Below are positions 60,276 through 64,000 of a DNA stretch of 64,000 nucleotides, one piece after another. Position 1 is the stretch's first letter; the number at the start of each line of letters is the position of its first letter. The DNA comes from Candidatus Pantoea soli (GTDB lineage Bacteria > Pseudomonadota > Gammaproteobacteria > Enterobacterales > Enterobacteriaceae). Where the stretch lies: positions 2,294,001 to 2,358,000 of the forward strand of contig NZ_CP032702.1 of NCBI RefSeq assembly GCF_007833795.1. The letters run 5' to 3'. The notes under the pieces were generated by a model. The model did no database searches, had not been told where the DNA came from, and saw only the letters and a list, made by a program, of their open reading frames with translations. The position numbers and the translations under genes are program-made.

Positions 60276-62303
60276 TTATCTACGCATAAAATGCCGTTTA
60301 TAAATCATTGCTATATCAATAATAAGAGCAAGAAAATTTCGATTTAAAAAAGATAAATCTTTTCTCTTCCTGACCCCATCACTCCATTGATTTGCAATAA
60401 TAAAACTAATTAGCTCGCGCCTTTTTTGCCAGTTAAATACAGCTCTGGCAATATCAGAAACTGAAGGCGCAAGCTTCTTGTTAACATAACCGCCGAGACC
60501 AAAAGTTTCGTTATGAGTAAGATTACTGAACGTGTCATTAAGCTTATCGCTTGTACCAGTAATAAGATCTTCCCAGATTTTCATAGCTAAAGGTCTTAGA
60601 TCTTTACTGGTGATAACATTTATAGCAACAGCTTCTTTCCAGTGTTCGAGAGATGAGAGAATACCGAGCTGGAAACTTTCAGTAAAGTTTTCCCAAGCCT
60701 TATTTTCCTCATTGTCAACCTTCCTGATAGCTTCAGTTACTCCATCTTTAGATTTATAACCAATAACGCTACCTGAAGGTGAATTAGTTATCATCTCTAT
60801 TGGTGCAACTGAATCAAGGAAATGTGGCATTTCATTAGAAATGTTAAGATCGGGGCCATATGCGTATTTGATGCTATTGGATGGTTGGTCATTTAAGAAC
60901 TTTGCCAAACCTAAATATATACCATGCAAATTAACGTTAGGTAGAACTAGAGCAATATTATCCTGAATAGTCCCTCTCCAGCCAACATCTACGACACAAA
61001 CATTCTGCATCTCATTGCGTAAGCCTTTGGAAGACAAATATGAAATTAGTTGTTCCCTTTTATCTGAACAATGGCTGGCTACTATTTGAATAAAATCGTT
61101 GTCTTTAAATAAATTTTGTACTCTCTCATCCTGCCATGGATAACGAATAATTTCTTCTGGCTGTATGGAATACTTACTCAATAGATTCCTGAATAGGTCA
61201 GGCTCAATGTCCAGCGTCTTGAACAGAGCGTTCATCGATTGTGAACTATAAAGATTCCATATTCGCATCATTTCATTGATACTAACCGTAGTAACAGATG
61301 CTGAAAATGTAGCTAATCGGCTAACCTCGAGGAGGTTATATTCCGGAAATTTAATACCCGGTAAATCCACTTGTAATTTAGCAAGGATTATTTTGAATGC
61401 TTTTATAAAAAACTCACCTTCCCTAGTAAAAAAGAAGATTTTATCACATTTGTTTTCAATTGCCTTTTCAAGAATAAAGAGAACGTAACCTAATATAAAT
61501 GGTGAACACTTAACACCAAGCTTAAACACATCATCCGAGCTACCCTTTTCAAAGCTTGTCAGTTCAGACTCTATCTTTAAAAGGATATTCTCATAAAGAA
61601 TATTACTATCGTTAAATTGCAATTCATGTTCTTGTCTGGTTTGATGAGCTTTTGCAGGCATAAAATGAATAGTTTTGATGCCACGCTTTTCAGGCTGAAT
61701 TTTATCAGACCATTCATTGTCACCTATATGTAACCATTCATTACTATTAATTTGGTATTTTTCTTTTAAAAAGTCAAAGAGACGGCCGGACCTTTTATTT
61801 AATTTTATATCTGCGGAAGAAAAACCTTCTGAAACCAAATGACCGAGCCCATTTTTGTCTATCAGTTTCTTCAATCGTACATCAGACATATAAAAGTCGG
61901 ATAAAAAATATGTCATTTCAGAGGGATTATCCTCAAGTAACGAGGCAATATCAGAATCTGCTTCCGTTAATGCAATCTCTAAATTGAATTCATACTCACA
62001 TAGCTCATCTCGAATGGCTGCAACCTGTTCTTGTGAGCAATTAACTAATAAAGAACTGCACCATTCAAAAATGACATCTTCAAAAAGATATTCGTCGTCA
62101 AACCCCTGCTCGACATTACGCTTCCCTATTTGCCTTTCAATATCGACTCGCTTTAGGAAAAGCTGTTTTAAATCTGATTGTTTATGGAGATCATAGTATT
62201 TGAAATAGAAATATCTGGCAGAAGCTATTTTAATGACATCAGGATGACATTTTCTTCTGAGCAAAGTATCCCATACATCAACAGTTTTAATTTTTACGGA
62301 CAT
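60276..62303 (-). CDS. HAD-superfamily-like protein of polysaccharide clusters (COG5610 type)
   Basis: This 675-residue protein has an N-terminal HAD-like region (about 1-220): motif I is D9-V-W-D-T13, so the usual second Asp of DxDxT is Trp11. FLSDFYMSD follows, and the late motif is HIGDNEWSDKIQPEKRG. The central and C-terminal parts (FFFTREGEFFIKAF, VVDVGWRGTIQDNIAL) recur in this family in capsule and O-antigen clusters. The missing acid/base residue suggests reduced or altered phosphatase activity. The real role is unknown. It is the last gene of the cluster before gnd. Confidence 0.75.
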   Translation of the reverse strand: MSVKIKTVDVWDTLLRRKCHPDVIKIASARYFYFKYYDLHKQSDLKQLFLKRVDIERQIGKRNVEQGFDDEYLFEDVIFEWCSSLLVNCSQEQVAAIRDELCEYEFNLEIALTEADSDIASLLEDNPSEMTYFLSDFYMSDVRLKKLIDKNGLGHLVSEGFSSADIKLNKRSGRLFDFLKEKYQINSNEWLHIGDNEWSDKIQPEKRGIKTIHFMPAKAHQTRQEHELQFNDSNILYENILLKIESELTSFEKGSSDDVFKLGVKCSPFILGYVLFILEKAIENKCDKIFFFTREGEFFIKAFKIILAKLQVDLPGIKFPEYNLLEVSRLATFSASVTTVSINEMMRIWNLYSSQSMNALFKTLDIEPDLFRNLLSKYSIQPEEIIRYPWQDERVQNLFKDNDFIQIVASHCSDKREQLISYLSSKGLRNEMQNVCVVDVGWRGTIQDNIALVLPNVNLHGIYLGLAKFLNDQPSNSIKYAYGPDLNISNEMPHFLDSVAPIEMITNSPSGSVIGYKSKDGVTEAIRKVDNEENKAWENFTESFQLGILSSLEHWKEAVAINVITSKDLRPLAMKIWEDLITGTSDKLNDTFSNLTHNETFGLGGYVNKKLAPSVSDIARAVFNWQKRRELISFIIANQWSDGVRKRKDLSFLNRNFLALIIDIAMIYKRHFMRR

Positions 62304-62307
62304 TTAA

Positions 62308-63501
62308 TCACATACCTTTAATAATTCTATAAACCTTTCTCAAAGGCTCTCTGACGCCTAACGGAAGCAACATGGCAATTCTTTTTAATCGAGATGGTGA
62401 AGCAATATGTAATGCTGAAAGAGTTGCCTCACGGGTAAACTCTTCTTCTATAATTTCACCGCTATAGATCTTAGAAATTTGCAGTTCTTTATATTCACCA
62501 TCAACGAGTATGTTGTTTATAGCATTATAAAATTGATTGGTTTCTATTTTTAGATCTCTCTGCGACATGAATTCCAGACCAAATCGGGACATTCTTTCGC
62601 CCAGTTCATCATTTACCAAAATCTGGATAATTGCTTTTGCAAGGCTTTCTGGTGTTTGTTTAGCTAAAGATACTGCACCATTAGGTAGATCGTAAAAATT
62701 ATTATCACGCCATAATTCAACTACTGGCAATCCAGAAGCCATCATCTCAAAGGGTATTCGAGATGGATTGGAAGAGCTTAAGCACAAACCAACTTTACAT
62801 TTATTATAGAGCTCATTGCATTTTTCTAAGTCCAATAACCCCAGATTCTCATGATCAAACCAGACATTATCTTTCTCCTCTGACCCATAAAGATAAATTT
62901 TCACATCAGGGTATCGATGTTTGACTATACCTAATGCTTCCAAGCCTAGCCTCGCACATCTGCGGGGCTTATCTGGTTGATAAATAAAACAAATTGAGTT
63001 TTCTTTCTTTACTTTTGGCAGCTTACGATAGACGTCCAGATTAGCACCGAATTCAAAATGGTATCCGTTGACGTCAAATTTATTTTTAAGCGTATGCCTT
63101 AACCAACGGCCGATAGTTATCGGCGTCAAACCATACTGGTAAGAGTTTTCGGCCATAATATAGGCGTCACCCATCGGGTTAAACCATGCTTCATAATCCT
63201 GCACGAAGTAAACTTTTTTACAACTAAAAGGAAGAGAAGCAACAAATGGAGATGAATACCAGATGGTTGCAATGGCAACATCGCAGGAAGTAGCATTTCT
63301 CCAACCATAAAACACATTTTTAAAATTCAAATTAAATAATGCACTAATTTTATCTGATGCGCTTCCAATCCCATGTTCATCTTCAAGATATATGTGGCAA
63401 TTATGGCCTTTACTTTCTAAATAATGTGCATGCTGTAGAATCGTTCTGTGACCGCCAGAACCTTTAATCAAACTTGGGATAAACCATGATATATTAGACA
63501 T
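62308..63501 (-). CDS. Glycosyltransferase, GT4-like (WsaF/rhamnosyltransferase type)
   Basis: This 397-residue GT-B transferase has the N-terminal WFIPSLIKGSGGHRTILQH with the glycine-rich loop, and the C-terminal nucleotide-sugar side NKCKVGLCLSSSNPSRIPFEMMASGLPVVE, where the Glu-x7-Glu-like pattern is partly conserved. It resembles WsaF-type rhamnosyltransferases, but donor and acceptor are not determinable from sequence. A helical, basic C-terminus (RLKRIAMLLPLG) could touch the membrane. It ends four bases before the HAD-like gene. Confidence 0.8.
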   Translation of the reverse strand: MSNISWFIPSLIKGSGGHRTILQHAHYLESKGHNCHIYLEDEHGIGSASDKISALFNLNFKNVFYGWRNATSCDVAIATIWYSSPFVASLPFSCKKVYFVQDYEAWFNPMGDAYIMAENSYQYGLTPITIGRWLRHTLKNKFDVNGYHFEFGANLDVYRKLPKVKKENSICFIYQPDKPRRCARLGLEALGIVKHRYPDVKIYLYGSEEKDNVWFDHENLGLLDLEKCNELYNKCKVGLCLSSSNPSRIPFEMMASGLPVVELWRDNNFYDLPNGAVSLAKQTPESLAKAIIQILVNDELGERMSRFGLEFMSQRDLKIETNQFYNAINNILVDGEYKELQISKIYSGEIIEEEFTREATLSALHIASPSRLKRIAMLLPLGVREPLRKVYRIIKGM

Positions 63502-63533
63502 AATTATTTTTAACCTAAATAATGAAATTCATT

Positions 63534-64000
63534 TTATTGCAATGCTAATATCTTTTTGAGATTTAAAATTTCATTATCTCTTTCAATAATCATTTGTTCC
63601 ATTTCCTGCATTGCATTCCATCTTTCTTCGATTAATAACTTTTGAGCTTCGATTTCCCTGTTCATCTTATTTATAGCATCCCATCTTTCCTCAAGCACTT
63701 CTCCCTGACTTAAAATTACGTCATCTCTGGATTTGATCATGCTTTCCATGTTATTGATCGCATCCATGCGCTCTCTCAACATGCCAGACCAGGTTAAACC
63801 ATTAAGTTTAGGTAACAACTTGTTCTTTTTACCTAAATGATTTTTAAGATTGGCTAATTTTATTGCCCAATCTAAAATATCATGATAAATATACATTGTA
63901 AAAATTAAAGGCGAATTTTTATCGCCAATCAACTCAGTTTCTTCAATATTTAAAAGATTAATACCTACTTCTAACCCTTTATCTATGGCTATAAGTGATA
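63534..64000 (-). CDS. C-terminal coiled-coil end of a larger polysaccharide-cluster protein, partial
   Basis: The frame is open through the right edge, so the N-terminal part lies outside the window. The visible 155 or so residues begin with SLIAIDKGLEVGINLLNI, then a short globular stretch, then a coiled coil with three repeated units starting ERMDAINNM, ERWDAINKM and ERWNAMQEM. The units are 28 and 21 residues apart, so the heptad phase is kept. Such tails follow methyltransferase or kinase domains in chain-length regulators of the WbdD type; that identity is inferred. The TTG at 63930-63932 is not the true start. Confidence 0.65.
   Translation of the reverse strand, partial: SLIAIDKGLEVGINLLNIEETELIGDKNSPLIFTMYIYHDILDWAIKLANLKNHLGKKNKLLPKLNGLTWSGMLRERMDAINNMESMIKSRDDVILSQGEVLEERWDAINKMNREIEAQKLLIEERWNAMQEMEQMIIERDNEILNLKKILALQ

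Larger units (their letters stand above)
60164..64000. other. AT-rich surface-polysaccharide (LPS/O-antigen type) region, left end
   Basis: From the gnd start to the right edge the sequence and codon use are visibly AT-richer than all the DNA to the left. Three genes on the minus strand are packed closely (gaps of 4 and 32 bases). Position beside gnd and the gene types match an O-antigen locus acquired by transfer and exchanged as a block. Confidence 0.8.

Noticed and set aside
60099..60347. An 82-codon plus-strand frame upstream of gnd
   Set aside because: It spans the gnd start on the opposite strand and the end of the HAD-like gene; no start signals.

Overview
The window looks like chromosome of a member of the Enterobacterales, most likely Erwiniaceae (Pantoea/Erwinia group). 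It has high-GC, densely packed core genes. The his operon, sbcB-dacD-yeeA-yeeX, nac-cbl beside tRNA-Asn, and gnd followed by surface-polysaccharide genes all match the E. coli relatives in length, but the gene order differs from E. coli. No CRISPR array, rRNA, integrase or insertion sequence was seen.

Bases 1-12400: the 3' end of a hybrid sensor kinase converges on a complete carbon-phosphorus lyase operon. The operon reads leftward as phnF-G-H-I-J-K-L-M-N-P-C-D-E-E, with a candidate three-unit Pho box upstream of phnF. PhnJ keeps every known catalytic cysteine. phnO is absent and there are two phnE permease genes. Phosphonate is imported by PhnCDEE, coupled to ribose triphosphate and cleaved by PhnGHIJ with PhnK/L/M, and the ribose product is recycled by PhnP and PhnN.

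Bases 12400-25200: a GGDEF-EAL protein, an SDR oxidoreductase, a PoxB-like ThDP enzyme, a GNAT acetyltransferase, the nitrogen/sulfur regulators nac and cbl (nac has a sigma-54 promoter and an NtrC-like site), a ribose/inositol-class ABC transporter, and tRNA-Asn.

Bases 25200-36800 look accessory. They hold a trypsin-like protease fused to a DNA/RNA non-specific nuclease, a TetR / aldonolactone-oxidase / glycosyltransferase-8 cluster, a luciferase-like monooxygenase, a signal-peptide-less PhnD-like protein, a stand-alone EF-G, a ketopantoate-reductase-like enzyme, and a LacI close to the lac repressor but without lacZY.

Bases 36800-47600: yeeX, yeeA, dacD, sbcB, then a putrescine-utilisation cluster (puuP, puuA, puuD, puuR, puuB) without puuC or puuE. 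Three copies of a short motif lie in the puuA/puuD control region.

Bases 47600-58750: yeeZ, then hisL with its attenuator and hisGDCBHAFI, followed by yeaK and an amino-acid binding protein plus an aspartoacylase-like hydrolase. wzz and ugd, which E. coli has between hisI and gnd, are missing here.

Bases 58750-64000: gnd, then an abrupt switch to AT-rich DNA carrying LPS/O-antigen-type genes: a HAD-like protein, a glycosyltransferase and a coiled-coil protein that runs off the right edge.
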